DNA of 64,000 nucleotides from Anaerolineae bacterium (GTDB lineage Bacteria > Chloroflexota > Anaerolineae > Promineifilales > Promineifilaceae): contig JAHDWK010000005.1 in assembly GCA_023382655.1 (NCBI GenBank), positions 1 through 64,000 of the forward strand. The letters are read 5' to 3'. How positions within the stretch are numbered: the first letter of the stretch is position 1; every line of letters begins with the position of its first letter. Positions 34,732-43,122 of the stretch are shown piece after piece. The notes under the pieces were generated by a model. That model made no database searches, was not told the DNA's origin, and saw only the letters and a program-made list of their open reading frames with translations. The translations under genes and the position numbers were made by a program.

Positions 34732-36147
34732 ATGTTTGTTAACACGCTCACTATCCTCGCCGTTGTCTTCATTTGCATCTTCTTTAACGCCCTCTATGTG
34801 GCCGCCGAATTTGCCACCGTCTCTTCGCGCCGCACCCGCGTCAGCCAGATGGCCGGGCAGGGCAACCGTATGGCTCAACTGCTGTTTCCCATCGTCGAAG
34901 ACCGCCACAAGCTGGACAATTATGTGGCTACCTGCCAGGTAGGTATTACCATTTCTTCGTTGGTGGTGGGCGCCTATGGCCAAAGCGTCATTGCCACGGC
35001 TCTGGTTGCTCCACTGACGCAGTTATTCATCTGGTTGGAACCATCCCTTGACCGCCTGGGCCTGGCATCGGCCCTCTCGTTGGCCGAAGCAGCCGCCGCC
35101 ACAATCGCCGTCATCCTGGTGCTGGCCCTGATTACGACGCTGCAAGTTATTTTAGGCGAATTATTCCCTAAATCGGTAGCTATCATGTATCCGGAAAAGT
35201 TGGCCTCGGCCTGGTATATTTTACTGCCCATGCTGGTATCGCGGGTGTTGTTTATGCCGCTCATCTGGTTATTTAACGGCAGTGGCAACCTGATCTTACG
35301 CACGTTGGGGCGGAATATCCGCGAAAAGGGAATACACGCTCACTCGCCGGAGGAAATTGAGCTGCTGGTGACAGAAAGCCATGAAAGTGGGCTGCTGGAT
35401 GACGAAGAGCGACGGATGCTGCGTAATGCTTTTCGCCTGCGTGACCTGACGGCGCGGCAAGTGATGGTTCACCGCACCAAAATTGTGGCAGCGCCATTCC
35501 AGACCCCGGTGGTGGATTTGATGCGGTTGGCCATTGAAGCAGGCAATTCGCGTATCCCCATTTACCAGGAGACGATTGATGATGTGATTGGTTTTGTGCA
35601 TGTGAAGGATTTGTTCCGGCTGCATGTAGCGGACGCCTCGGATGCCCCCCTCAAATCCATCTTGCGTGACATTGTCTATGTACCTGAAGCCCTGCCGGTG
35701 GTGGAGGTGTGGCAGCGCCTCAATGCGCGCGGCAACTACATGGCTATCGTTTTTGATGAGTACGGTGGCACGGCCGGGTTGATCACCTTTGAAGATTTGA
35801 TCGAAGAAGTGTTTGGAGAATTACAAGACGAGTTTGATGACGAAATGGCGCCCTACGCCCGTGACAAAGAAGGGCGTATTTATTTGCGCGGTGATTTGCT
35901 GATCGCCGATGTCAACGAGTATTGGGAACTCAATCTACCCGAAGACGCGGCCGACACCCTCAGCGGCCTCATTTTCAGTGAACTGAGACGCAAACCTGTG
36001 GTGGGTGATGAAGTTCATTTTGGCGATGTGGCTATCCGCGTAGAGGCAATGGCCGACCAGGCTGTTTCTGAACTTTCGTTGTGCCTGCCGCAAACGGCCG
36101 AGGAAACGCCAACTTTTGTGGAATGGGAGGCGGCCGATCATGAGTAA
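34732..36147 (+). CDS. CNNM/CorC-family (HlyC-like) transporter with CBS pair
   Basis: About 471 residues. An N-terminal CNNM/DUF21 membrane domain with about four helices (YVAAEFATVSSRRTR in the first) is followed by a tandem CBS pair (RQVMVHRTKIVAA, IPIYQETIDDVIGFVHVKDLF, YMAIVFDEYGG). A C-terminal CorC_HlyC domain (VNEYWELNLPEDAADTLSG) comes last. Members export or regulate magnesium or other divalent cations, and the CBS pair senses nucleotides. The ORF begins with a TTG at 34720; the ATG at 34732 fits the family start. It is preceded by a 337-base leader and overlaps a tandem paralogue by 8 bases. Confidence 0.88.
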   Translation: MFVNTLTILAVVFICIFFNALYVAAEFATVSSRRTRVSQMAGQGNRMAQLLFPIVEDRHKLDNYVATCQVGITISSLVVGAYGQSVIATALVAPLTQLFIWLEPSLDRLGLASALSLAEAAAATIAVILVLALITTLQVILGELFPKSVAIMYPEKLASAWYILLPMLVSRVLFMPLIWLFNGSGNLILRTLGRNIREKGIHAHSPEEIELLVTESHESGLLDDEERRMLRNAFRLRDLTARQVMVHRTKIVAAPFQTPVVDLMRLAIEAGNSRIPIYQETIDDVIGFVHVKDLFRLHVADASDAPLKSILRDIVYVPEALPVVEVWQRLNARGNYMAIVFDEYGGTAGLITFEDLIEEVFGELQDEFDDEMAPYARDKEGRIYLRGDLLIADVNEYWELNLPEDAADTLSGLIFSELRRKPVVGDEVHFGDVAIRVEAMADQAVSELSLCLPQTAEETPTFVEWEAADHE

Positions 36148-37561
36148 ACTCTTTTTCTTGTTACTCACCATACCGACCGTCAGCGTAATGACAACGGTGG
36201 CGCGTACTCAGGCCGCGGAAAGCGAAGTTGGCATTAGCTTTTTGCTGGTCACCATTGTCCTGATTATGCTGTTTGTGTTGTTGAATGGTATCTATGTGGC
36301 TGCTGAATTCTCTATCATTGGCGTGCGGCCGACACAGATGGAGCAAATGGTGGATGAGGGTCACGGCCGTGCCCGTGCTACCCTGTCCATCCTCGAATCT
36401 CGCCCCAAACAAGATCAATACATCGCTACCGCCCAACTAGGCATCACCATCGCCTCCCTGGCGTTGGCTATGGTAGGTGAACCACGTATCGCCCATCTGA
36501 TTGAGCCTTATCTGGCGGCGCAGGGCCTGACACCGGAAGCGGTGCAAACCATTGGCTACTTCATTGCCCTGGGTTTACTTACTTATTTGCATGTGGTCAT
36601 AGGCGAGATGGTGCCCAAATCATTAGCCCTTACCGATGCCCCCAAAATGGTACTCTTGCTGGCCAATCCCATGCGGCTTTCTGGTCTGGTTTTGAAATAC
36701 CCGGTGCTGGCCTTAAACCGGGTTGGTTTATGGTTGCTACATCTTTTCCGCATCCCTCCGGCCGAAGGGCATGCCCGCGTCAGTTCCCCTGAAGAAATTG
36801 AACTGATTGTCACTGAAAGCACCGAAGGCGGTCTGCTGAACGAAGATGAACAGGAAATGATCCTCAATATCTTTGAGTTTAGCGAACGCACGGTGGAGCA
36901 GGTAATGACGCCACGCACCAAGGTGCAGGCCATCCCGCACGATGTGACGCGGGACAATCTGTTCAAAATTGTCACCGAAAGCCGCCACAGCCGTTTCCCC
37001 GTTTATGTCAAAGATCGCGACCACATCATTGGCATCTTGCATTTGAAGGATTTGATCCGGCAAACGGTGGACGCGCCCGGCCGCTTTAACCTGCGCTCTA
37101 TTTTGCGTGCCGCCCCCGCTGTGCCTGAAGATTTACCGGTGGAGACGCTGCTGGCGGCCTTTAAGCGGCAGCGGCTGCACATGGCGATTGTGCTGGACGA
37201 GTTTGGCGGCATGGCCGGGGTGGTAACGCTGGAAGACCTGGTGGAAGAAGTGGTGGGGGAAGTGCGGGATGAGTTTGACCTGGAAAAAGAGCCCTATGTG
37301 GAAATTAGCCCCGGTGTGTTGGAAGTGGCCGGGCATTATCTGGTGGATGATTTTGACGAGGGCTTTTGGGGAGAGGAAGAAGATCTGCCGGACGTGGAGA
37401 CGGTAGGTGGGTTGGTGGTGACAAAATTAGGCCGACCGCCACGTGTGGGCGATGAGGTGATTTATAATGACACCGTTCACCTGAAAGTGTTGGCGGTAGA
37501 CGGCCGTGCCGTCTCCCGCATCCGCATCGAATTCCCCACTCCCGACCAGGCCGATTCGTAA
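36140..37561 (+). CDS. CNNM/CorC-family (HlyC-like) transporter with CBS pair, paralogue
   Basis: About 473 residues with the same order as the gene before it: a CNNM membrane domain (YVAAEFSIIGVRPTQ), a CBS pair (VEQVMTPRTKVQAIP, RFPVYVKDRDHIIGILHLKD, MAIVLDEFGGMAGVV) and a CorC_HlyC domain. An extra hydrophobic segment before the CNNM domain (about residues 1-25) looks like a signal sequence. The ATG at 36140 overlaps the end of the upstream gene by 8 bases, so the pair is translationally coupled. The two may form a heteromer, since CNNM proteins act as dimers. That is an inference. Confidence 0.88.
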   Translation: MSKLFFLLLTIPTVSVMTTVARTQAAESEVGISFLLVTIVLIMLFVLLNGIYVAAEFSIIGVRPTQMEQMVDEGHGRARATLSILESRPKQDQYIATAQLGITIASLALAMVGEPRIAHLIEPYLAAQGLTPEAVQTIGYFIALGLLTYLHVVIGEMVPKSLALTDAPKMVLLLANPMRLSGLVLKYPVLALNRVGLWLLHLFRIPPAEGHARVSSPEEIELIVTESTEGGLLNEDEQEMILNIFEFSERTVEQVMTPRTKVQAIPHDVTRDNLFKIVTESRHSRFPVYVKDRDHIIGILHLKDLIRQTVDAPGRFNLRSILRAAPAVPEDLPVETLLAAFKRQRLHMAIVLDEFGGMAGVVTLEDLVEEVVGEVRDEFDLEKEPYVEISPGVLEVAGHYLVDDFDEGFWGEEEDLPDVETVGGLVVTKLGRPPRVGDEVIYNDTVHLKVLAVDGRAVSRIRIEFPTPDQADS

Positions 37562-37600
37562 TCCGTAATCCGTGTCACGCATCACGTGTCACGCATTACG
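37556..37600. repeat. CGTAATCCGT / TCACGCATCACG repeat patch
   Basis: CGTAATCCGTAATCC followed by TCACGCATCACGTGTCACGC, ending ATTACG. It combines the two word sets seen at 11949 and 42181 and fills the spacer between convergent genes. Confidence 0.7.
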
Positions 37601-39104
37601 ATAACCCATACAATTCCCCAAATTTGGCTGTGACATAGCGCCTAAACGGCTCATGGCTGAGGGGTTGGCCGGTAGCCTGGATGATGAGTTCACCAGGGGT
37701 GTATTTACGGCCGTGCCGATGTACCTTTTCCCGCAGCCAGCTCACCAACGACGCCGGATTCCCTTGTGCCATATCGGTGGCAATAGCCGGGTTTTGCTGT
37801 ATGGCCGCCTCATAAAGCTGCGCTGCATACAAATTGCCCAGGGCATACGTGGGGAAGTAACCGAAGCTGGGGCGCGTCCAATGAATGTCTTGCAGACAGC
37901 CTGCCGTGTCGGTGGGCGGCGTCACCCCCAGCAGTTCTTGCATTTTTCCCCGCCAGGCGCCTGGCAAATCGGCTACCGCTAATTCCCCGTTCAACATCGC
38001 CTGTTCCAGTTCAAAGCGCAAGATGATGTGGAAATTGTAGGTCAGTTCGTCTGCCTCCACGCGGATGAAGGTGGGCTGTGCTTTGTTGACGGCGCGGTAG
38101 AAATCGTCAGCCGTCACCCCACTCAACTGCGCCGGAAACAAAGCCTGCAACCGGGGAAAGTGTGCCTGCCAGAAACCCCGGCTGCGCCCGACGATGTTTT
38201 CCAGCATCCGCGACTGGGATTCGTGGATGCCGGAGGATGTGCCCCGCGCCAATGGCGTGCGTGCCAGATCAGGGGCGGTACCCTGTTCATACATGGCGTG
38301 GCCGCTTTCATGCAGTGTGCCAAACAGCCCGGCATTCAAAAAGTCGGGGTTCCAGCGGGTGGTGATGCGGGCGTCATCCCGGCTGAAACTGGTGGCAAAG
38401 GGATGCACAACCGTGCCCAGATGGCCGCGACTGAAATCATAACCAACGGCCGTTGCCGCATACCGGGCAAACTCCTGCTGCGGGGCTACCGGGAACTGTT
38501 GGTGCAGGAAACGGTCGTCTATGGTGTTGGCGCGGGCGGTCACGGCCGTGAGCAGCGGCTTCAATTCCGTCTTGACGGCGGCAAAAATGGCGCGCACCTC
38601 GGCCGTTTTCATACCATGTTCAAACTTGTCCAACAGCGGGTCATACTTTTCATCCTCATAGCCATACAACTCGGCCATTTCCTGGGCCAATGCCACTACC
38701 TGTTCCAGGTGCGGGCGGAAAAGGGCAAAATTGTTTTCGGCGCGGGCCTGCACCCAGGCGGGGTGCGCCGCGCCGCTAACCTGGCTCAACCGGCGTACAA
38801 ACTCTTCAGGCAGTTTGCGTTCGTCGGCATAGCTGCGCCGCAGATAGCGGATGAGTCTGGCTTCATTGCTGTCAGGGCTGGCGCCATTCAGGGCGGTAGC
38901 CGCCGCTTCAATTAGCTCGCCCATTTCATCCGAGGCAAACAGGCGGTGATGGAGGCGGCGCAAGGTGGTCATTTGCTGCACGCGGGCGGTGTTGCCGGCG
39001 GCCGGCATGTTGGTCTCTTTATCCCAACTTAAAACCTGGATCGCTTTTTCAATATCATGGATTTCGTACACTTTTTCTAGCAACTGTTGATAGGCGGAAT
39101 TCAT
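37596..39104 (-). CDS. M32-family metallocarboxypeptidase (Taq-like)
   Basis: A 502-residue, all-helical zinc carboxypeptidase of family M32, which removes C-terminal residues from peptides in the cytoplasm. The zinc site is HESGH at residues 265-269, with the third ligand Glu295 in GIHESQSR. The conserved WDKETNMP segment near the N-terminus and the C-terminal FGYFPTYALGNLYAAQ are typical of the family, and the length is normal. The start has AGGAG 9 bases upstream. It appears to be a single gene, bounded by repeat patches on both sides. Confidence 0.95.
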   Translation of the reverse strand: MNSAYQQLLEKVYEIHDIEKAIQVLSWDKETNMPAAGNTARVQQMTTLRRLHHRLFASDEMGELIEAAATALNGASPDSNEARLIRYLRRSYADERKLPEEFVRRLSQVSGAAHPAWVQARAENNFALFRPHLEQVVALAQEMAELYGYEDEKYDPLLDKFEHGMKTAEVRAIFAAVKTELKPLLTAVTARANTIDDRFLHQQFPVAPQQEFARYAATAVGYDFSRGHLGTVVHPFATSFSRDDARITTRWNPDFLNAGLFGTLHESGHAMYEQGTAPDLARTPLARGTSSGIHESQSRMLENIVGRSRGFWQAHFPRLQALFPAQLSGVTADDFYRAVNKAQPTFIRVEADELTYNFHIILRFELEQAMLNGELAVADLPGAWRGKMQELLGVTPPTDTAGCLQDIHWTRPSFGYFPTYALGNLYAAQLYEAAIQQNPAIATDMAQGNPASLVSWLREKVHRHGRKYTPGELIIQATGQPLSHEPFRRYVTAKFGELYGLS

Positions 39105-39125
39105 TATGGATGCTCCTGTGAAAAT

Positions 39126-39189
39126 AATCCACAGATTACACAGATTTCACAGATAAAAAAATCTGCGTAATCTGTGTAATCTGTGGATT
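39126..39189. repeat. 29-bp near-perfect inverted repeat
   Basis: AATCCACAGATTACACAG (from 39126) reappears in inverted form ending at 39189, with an A6 loop and two mismatches in 29 pairs. It is a hairpin element upstream of the M32 gene with no clear promoter or terminator role. Confidence 0.8.
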
Positions 39190-39230
39190 TTCATTCATCA
39201 CTATAAAACCACACAGCCCCTGAAAATGAA

Positions 39231-39262
39231 GAGGCGCTCATATGGGTGAGCGCCTCTTTTTT
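39231..39262. terminator. Intrinsic terminator-like hairpin
   Basis: GAGGCGCTCA pairs perfectly with TGAGCGCCTC around a 6-base loop, followed on the plus strand by six Ts. It lies downstream of the minus-strand gene at 39326-40021, where the T-run on that strand is weaker, so it probably works in either direction. Confidence 0.6.
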
Positions 39263-39325
39263 AGGGGTGACGTTGATGGTCGCCCTGAATTCGGTTACAA
39301 ACAAGATGGGCGCAAACCCACCCAA

Positions 39326-40021
39326 CTAGGCGGCAAACTTTTCTTCTTTGCTCGTGCCACCACCCGCTTTGGCAGCAATTTGCCCATATAGATGCCCAGA
39401 CACAGCGGCCAGATAAGGCCCTACCAGGAGGCCAATAATCCAACCAATACAGGGGATATTGGCAATCAGGCCTGACACAAAGATAACCGCAAACATAATC
39501 CCGACGACAACAGCGATGTCACTGATGTGGTCGCGCACAATGCCAAACACTTCACCAAAACGGAAGCAAGCCCCCAGATTGTTGTGACGCAGATATTGGA
39601 CAATTACGGCCGGATTCACAAAGAGCAGGGCCAATAAGAAAATGAGGGAGAGGCAACCAATCAGACCAAAAGTTGCCAAAAAACCGGCGGCCGCAGCGTC
39701 TTCGCTCACTTCACTTAAGCCGCTGAAACCAACGGTTGAAATGCCGACGATGCACATGAGCAACCAAAACGGTAACGTGTATACCAGGATAGCTATAAAA
39801 AGGTTAAAACCGTCACGGAGAAAGCCGCCCCAATCCTCCCATTCAGGCAATGGTTTCTCTGCCCCATTCATCACATTGCGGGCAATGGCTAAAATATAGC
39901 CATTGAGGATAATCCCAGGGATGATGAGCCAGGCAAAGAATGACATTGCCAGAGCGATCAAAAGCTTCATTATCCAGCGATCGTCTTCAGTAATATAGGT
40001 AAGAGATTTTCCAATGTCCAT
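39326..40021 (-). CDS. DUF4013-domain membrane protein
   Basis: A 231-residue protein with about five hydrophobic helices. It matches the DUF4013 pattern: a short N-terminus, a helix ending GYILAIARNVMNGAEKPLPEW, then a soluble EDWGGFLRDG segment and several helices rich in small residues. It is probably an inner-membrane protein. No biochemical function is known for the family. The start has AGGAG (ACAGGAGAA) upstream. It is divergent from fmt, with a 127-base spacer between them. Confidence 0.82.
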   Translation of the reverse strand: MDIGKSLTYITEDDRWIMKLLIALAMSFFAWLIIPGIILNGYILAIARNVMNGAEKPLPEWEDWGGFLRDGFNLFIAILVYTLPFWLLMCIVGISTVGFSGLSEVSEDAAAAGFLATFGLIGCLSLIFLLALLFVNPAVIVQYLRHNNLGACFRFGEVFGIVRDHISDIAVVVGIMFAVIFVSGLIANIPCIGWIIGLLVGPYLAAVSGHLYGQIAAKAGGGTSKEEKFAA

Positions 40022-40114
40022 TTTTTTCTCCTGTGTTTCAGGTGTGAATTAGGTTGATAAAGTGAAGCACTACCAGCAGGATTGTAAAGTCATCCTTACG
40101 GCGCGTCAACCAAT

Positions 40115-40142
40115 TTGCAAACGGCCGTAAGCAGGCTAGAAT
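40115..40142 (+). promoter_or_regulatory. Promoter for a leaderless fmt message
   Basis: TTGCAA (40115-40120), a 16-base spacer that itself contains ACGGCCGT, and TAGAAT (40137-40142). The predicted start lies at 40148-40149, on the fmt ATG. There is no Shine-Dalgarno. Confidence 0.6.
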
Positions 40143-40148
40143 GACCCC

Positions 40149-41081
40149 ATGCATAAAGTGGTCTTTATGGGCACACCCGATTTTGCCGTGCCCGGCTTGC
40201 AAGCCCTGATCGAAACCCAACATGTTGTCGGTGTGGTCACGCAGCCGGACAAACCGGCGGGTCGGGGCAATCAGCTACGGCCGTCACCCGTCAAACTGGT
40301 GGCGGAGGCGGCCAATATCCCCGTTTACCAACCCAAATCGTTGAAAAGCGAGGAAGCCGCCGCGCCGCTGCATGACTGGCAGCCGGACGTGATTGTTGTC
40401 GCCGCGTTTGGGCAGATTTTGCGGCCGCATGTGCTGGCGTTGCCGCCGCATGGCTGCCTCAACGTCCATGCCTCGCTGCTGCCGCGCTGGCGCGGCGCGT
40501 CGCCCATCCAACACGCACTGCTGGCGGGTGATGCGCAGACCGGCGTTTGCCTGATGCAAATGGATGTGGGGCTGGACACCGGCCCGGTGTATGTGTGTGA
40601 AACAACGCCTATTGCCGCAGCGGACACGGCCGTGACCCTGCATGATCGGCTGGCAAACCTGGGCGCGGCGCTGCTGCGCCAACATCTATCCGCCATTCTC
40701 AGCGGCCAATTGCTGCCCATGCCCCAAGATGATAGCCACTCTACCTATGCGCCGATGATCAAAAAAGAGGACGGCCGTTTAGATTGGCAACAAAACAGTG
40801 ATCAGCTTGACCGTCACATTCGGGCCATGACGCCCTGGCCGGGCGCGTTTACCGTCTGGCAGGGACAGGTGTTGAAAATTTTGCGGGCGGGTGTGGCAGA
40901 CGGCCGTTTGCCCACCGGCTCACCGGGGCAGGTCGTGGAGGTGAACGGCCGGGTGGTTGTCCTTTCCGGCACAGGCGGCATACAATTATTAGAAGTACAG
41001 TTAGCGGGGAAAAAGGCCATGTCTGTGGCAGAGTTCCTGCGTGGTCATCCCAACTTCATGGGTAGTGAATTAGGAGATTAA
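40149..41081 (+). CDS. fmt: Methionyl-tRNA formyltransferase
   Basis: A 310-residue enzyme that formylates Met-tRNAi with 10-formyltetrahydrofolate before initiation. The N-terminal formyltransferase domain has the FMGTPDFAVPGL start and GRGNQLRPSPVK loop. The catalytic triad is Asn105, His107 and Asp143 (LNVHASLLPRWRG and MDVGLDTGPVY). The C-terminal OB-like domain binds tRNA. Length is normal for the family. The message seems leaderless, so its ATG would be read directly by a 70S ribosome. No def gene is adjacent. Confidence 0.97.
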   Translation: MHKVVFMGTPDFAVPGLQALIETQHVVGVVTQPDKPAGRGNQLRPSPVKLVAEAANIPVYQPKSLKSEEAAAPLHDWQPDVIVVAAFGQILRPHVLALPPHGCLNVHASLLPRWRGASPIQHALLAGDAQTGVCLMQMDVGLDTGPVYVCETTPIAAADTAVTLHDRLANLGAALLRQHLSAILSGQLLPMPQDDSHSTYAPMIKKEDGRLDWQQNSDQLDRHIRAMTPWPGAFTVWQGQVLKILRAGVADGRLPTGSPGQVVEVNGRVVVLSGTGGIQLLEVQLAGKKAMSVAEFLRGHPNFMGSELGD

Positions 41082-41117
41082 GAGATTGGAAGATTGAGTG
41101 GTCTCTTAATCTCCAAT
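41068..41117. repeat. GGAGATTAAGAGATTGG / CTCTTAATCTCC inverted repeat
   Basis: The 3' end of fmt and the following spacer hold GGAGATTAAGAGA and its exact complement TCTCTTAATCTCC (41071-41083 and 41101-41113 approximately). Same family as at 22595. It could act as a weak hairpin between fmt and the next gene. Confidence 0.65.
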
Positions 41118-41131
41118 TTGTGTGAAAGCAT

Positions 41132-42181
41132 ATGGACATACTCGTTTTTGGCGCTGGCGCGGTGGGTTGTTATCTGGGCGCCAGATTGTTACAACAGCAA
41201 CATCAAGTGACGATGATTGGCCGCGAGGTGACGGCCGAGCTGATCAACCTCAATGGCCTGAGCATTACCGAAAATGGCGAACGGGAACGGGTCAGGCCGA
41301 CCGTACTGACTTCGGCGATGGCGGCATTTCAAAACGGCCGTGCGTATGACCTCATCATTATGAGCGTGAAATCATATGATCTGGAAGAAGCGTTGAACAG
41401 CATTGTCGCCTTTTACCCGCAGCCGCCCACCATCCTGACCACGGGTAACGGTATCGGTGTGGAGGAGCCGTTTGTGGTCCAATTTGGCGCGGAAAAAGTA
41501 ATTGCCGGTTCCGTCACCACCCCCCTGAGCAAACAAACATCAGACCACATTGTGGTGCAAAAGGAGGGGCGCGGGCTGGCACTGGCGCCTACCCAACCCA
41601 AACAAAACATCAGACAATGGGGCGCACTCTTCCAAAAAGCGGGCATCACCACCCAACTGGAAGCCGATTACCAGGCCATGAAGTGGTCGAAGGCGTTGCT
41701 AAACATGGTAGGCAACGCTACTTCGGCCATTTTGAACCGCAAACCGGGCGTCCTGTACAAATCGGACACCATTTTTAATCTGGAAGTGCAGATGTTGGAA
41801 GAGGTATTAGCGGTGATGAAAGCCAAAAAGTTGGCGGTGATTGACTTGCCCGGCTCGTCGGCCAAACGACTGGCTTTTGGGGTGCGACGATTACCTCGTT
41901 CTATGCTCAAATCCAGGATGACCAGCGCCGTTACCAGTGGTCGCGGCGATAAGATGCCATCGTTCCAACTTGATCTGGCTTCCGGCAAGGGTAAAAGTGA
42001 AGTCATCTATCACAATGGTGCGGTAGCCGCCGCCGGGAAGGCGGCGGGCATTGCTACCCCGGTGAATGCGGCGCTGAATGATATCCTGCTCAAGTTGACG
42101 CGGGAAGAATTGGATTGGCGGGAGTTTGACGGCCGTCCCCAACGGCTGATGGCGGAAGTGCGGAAATACCAGAACTCGTAA
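41132..42181 (+). CDS. Ketopantoate reductase-family (PanE/ApbA-like) oxidoreductase
   Basis: A 349-residue NADPH-dependent reductase. The N-terminal Rossmann fold begins MDILVFGAGAVGCYLGARL. It is followed by LIIMSVKSYDLEEAL, a TGNGIGVEE loop (counterpart of the QNG motif), and the helical C-terminal domain with the catalytic lysine segment MKWSKALLNMVGNATSAI. The family includes PanE of pantothenate synthesis, but many members reduce other 2-keto acids. The length is above the 300 usual for PanE, so a true PanE role is uncertain. Confidence 0.8.
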   Translation: MDILVFGAGAVGCYLGARLLQQQHQVTMIGREVTAELINLNGLSITENGERERVRPTVLTSAMAAFQNGRAYDLIIMSVKSYDLEEALNSIVAFYPQPPTILTTGNGIGVEEPFVVQFGAEKVIAGSVTTPLSKQTSDHIVVQKEGRGLALAPTQPKQNIRQWGALFQKAGITTQLEADYQAMKWSKALLNMVGNATSAILNRKPGVLYKSDTIFNLEVQMLEEVLAVMKAKKLAVIDLPGSSAKRLAFGVRRLPRSMLKSRMTSAVTSGRGDKMPSFQLDLASGKGKSEVIYHNGAVAAAGKAAGIATPVNAALNDILLKLTREELDWREFDGRPQRLMAEVRKYQNS

Positions 42182-42234
42182 ACCGTAATCCGACATCGGG
42201 TCACGGATTACGGGTCACGGGTTACGGCTTACGA
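42181..42234. repeat. CCGTAATCCG / CACGGATTACGG repeat patch
   Basis: CCGTAATCCGACATCGGG is followed by TCACGGATTACGGGTCACGG and GTTACGGCTTACG, with inverted symmetry. It fills the whole spacer before the aldolase gene. Same family as at 28933 and 57765, where CGACATCGGG-like words also occur. Confidence 0.75.
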
Positions 42235-42237
42235 AGC

Positions 42238-42963
42238 ATGTACAGCCACGAGTTAGAACTGCGACAAGAGATCGTCAAAATTGGCCGCCTGATGTATGAC
42301 AAGGGGCTGATTCTGGCTTCGGATGGCAACATCTCGGCGCGGTTGGGGCACGGCCGTATCCTGCTCACCCCATCTGGTCTGCATAAAGGGATGCTGGAGC
42401 CAGACCAACTTGTCATCGTTAACGAAGCGGGTAAGAAGGTGGGTGGGCCGCGCCACCTGCACCCCACCAGCGAACTACCCATGCACCTGGAAGCGTACCG
42501 CCAACGCCCGGACGTAACGGCCGTTGTCCATGCCCATCCCCCGTATGCTGTCGCTCTTTCCATTTCCGGAATTTCCCTGGCCGACTGTTTGCTGCCCGAA
42601 GCTGTTGTTTTTCTAGGTACCATTCCCACTACTGCCTACGCTACCCCCTCCAGCGCCGAAAATGCGCTGGTGGTGCGGGAACTTATTGGTCAACATGACG
42701 GCCTGGTTTTACAACGCCATGGCTCACTGACGGTGGGTAATTCACCCATGCAAGCCTTTATGCGCCTGGAAACATTGGAACGCCACGCTTTCATTCGCTA
42801 TCTGCTGGCTACGCTGGGCGTCCATAACCCCATGCCCCCGGCCGATGTGCAAAAACTGCTGCTCATTCGCCAGCAGCTTGGCCTGAGCCGCTCCGGTGAA
42901 GCCGAGCTATTTTGTGCGCAATGTGGCGTTTGCCACCCGCAAGGGATACATCTGGCATCGTAA
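42238..42963 (+). CDS. Class II aldolase/adducin-family protein
   Basis: A 241-residue zinc-dependent aldolase-like protein related to L-fuculose-1-phosphate aldolase (FucA). ASDGNISARLG and LTPSG bind the phosphate. The metal-binding histidines are in VVHAHPPYA and LQRHGSLTVG, and HPTSELPMHL carries the catalytic acidic residue. It probably cleaves or forms a C-C bond in a sugar phosphate, but relatives include epimerases and decarboxylases. The C-terminal tail ELFCAQCGVCHPQGIH adds an unusual CxxC-xxCH cysteine cluster that could bind a metal. Confidence 0.83.
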   Translation: MYSHELELRQEIVKIGRLMYDKGLILASDGNISARLGHGRILLTPSGLHKGMLEPDQLVIVNEAGKKVGGPRHLHPTSELPMHLEAYRQRPDVTAVVHAHPPYAVALSISGISLADCLLPEAVVFLGTIPTTAYATPSSAENALVVRELIGQHDGLVLQRHGSLTVGNSPMQAFMRLETLERHAFIRYLLATLGVHNPMPPADVQKLLLIRQQLGLSRSGEAELFCAQCGVCHPQGIHLAS

Positions 42964-42988
42964 GGCGATTTGCCAAATCGCCCTACAA
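42964..42988. repeat. GGCGATTT-AAATCGCC hairpin element
   Basis: GGCGATTT and AAATCGCC around a 3-base loop, directly after the aldolase stop. Same core as the perfect palindrome at 47548-47575. Confidence 0.7.
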
Positions 42989-43122
42989 ACAAATTGCCAT
43001 TGAAATTGTCAGGTTTTGCTGGTAGCATACGCCCGTCTTGCGCAGCAACATAGCACACAATACGCCTGAGTAGTACCTAACTGGATATATTTTTGACAGG
43101 TTTAGTAGTAAGGAGCCTGATC

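Noticed and set aside
34491-34742. Open frame across the 15-bp repeats (NGLSGNGLSGDGLLGD)
   Set aside because: No Shine-Dalgarno or plausible start. It is open only because the repeat unit is a multiple of three, and it overlaps the leader and start of the CNNM gene.
38028-38915. A 295-codon plus-strand frame opposite the M32 carboxypeptidase
   Set aside because: The M32 gene on the minus strand has an intact HESGH zinc site and full family length. The opposite frame shows no motif.
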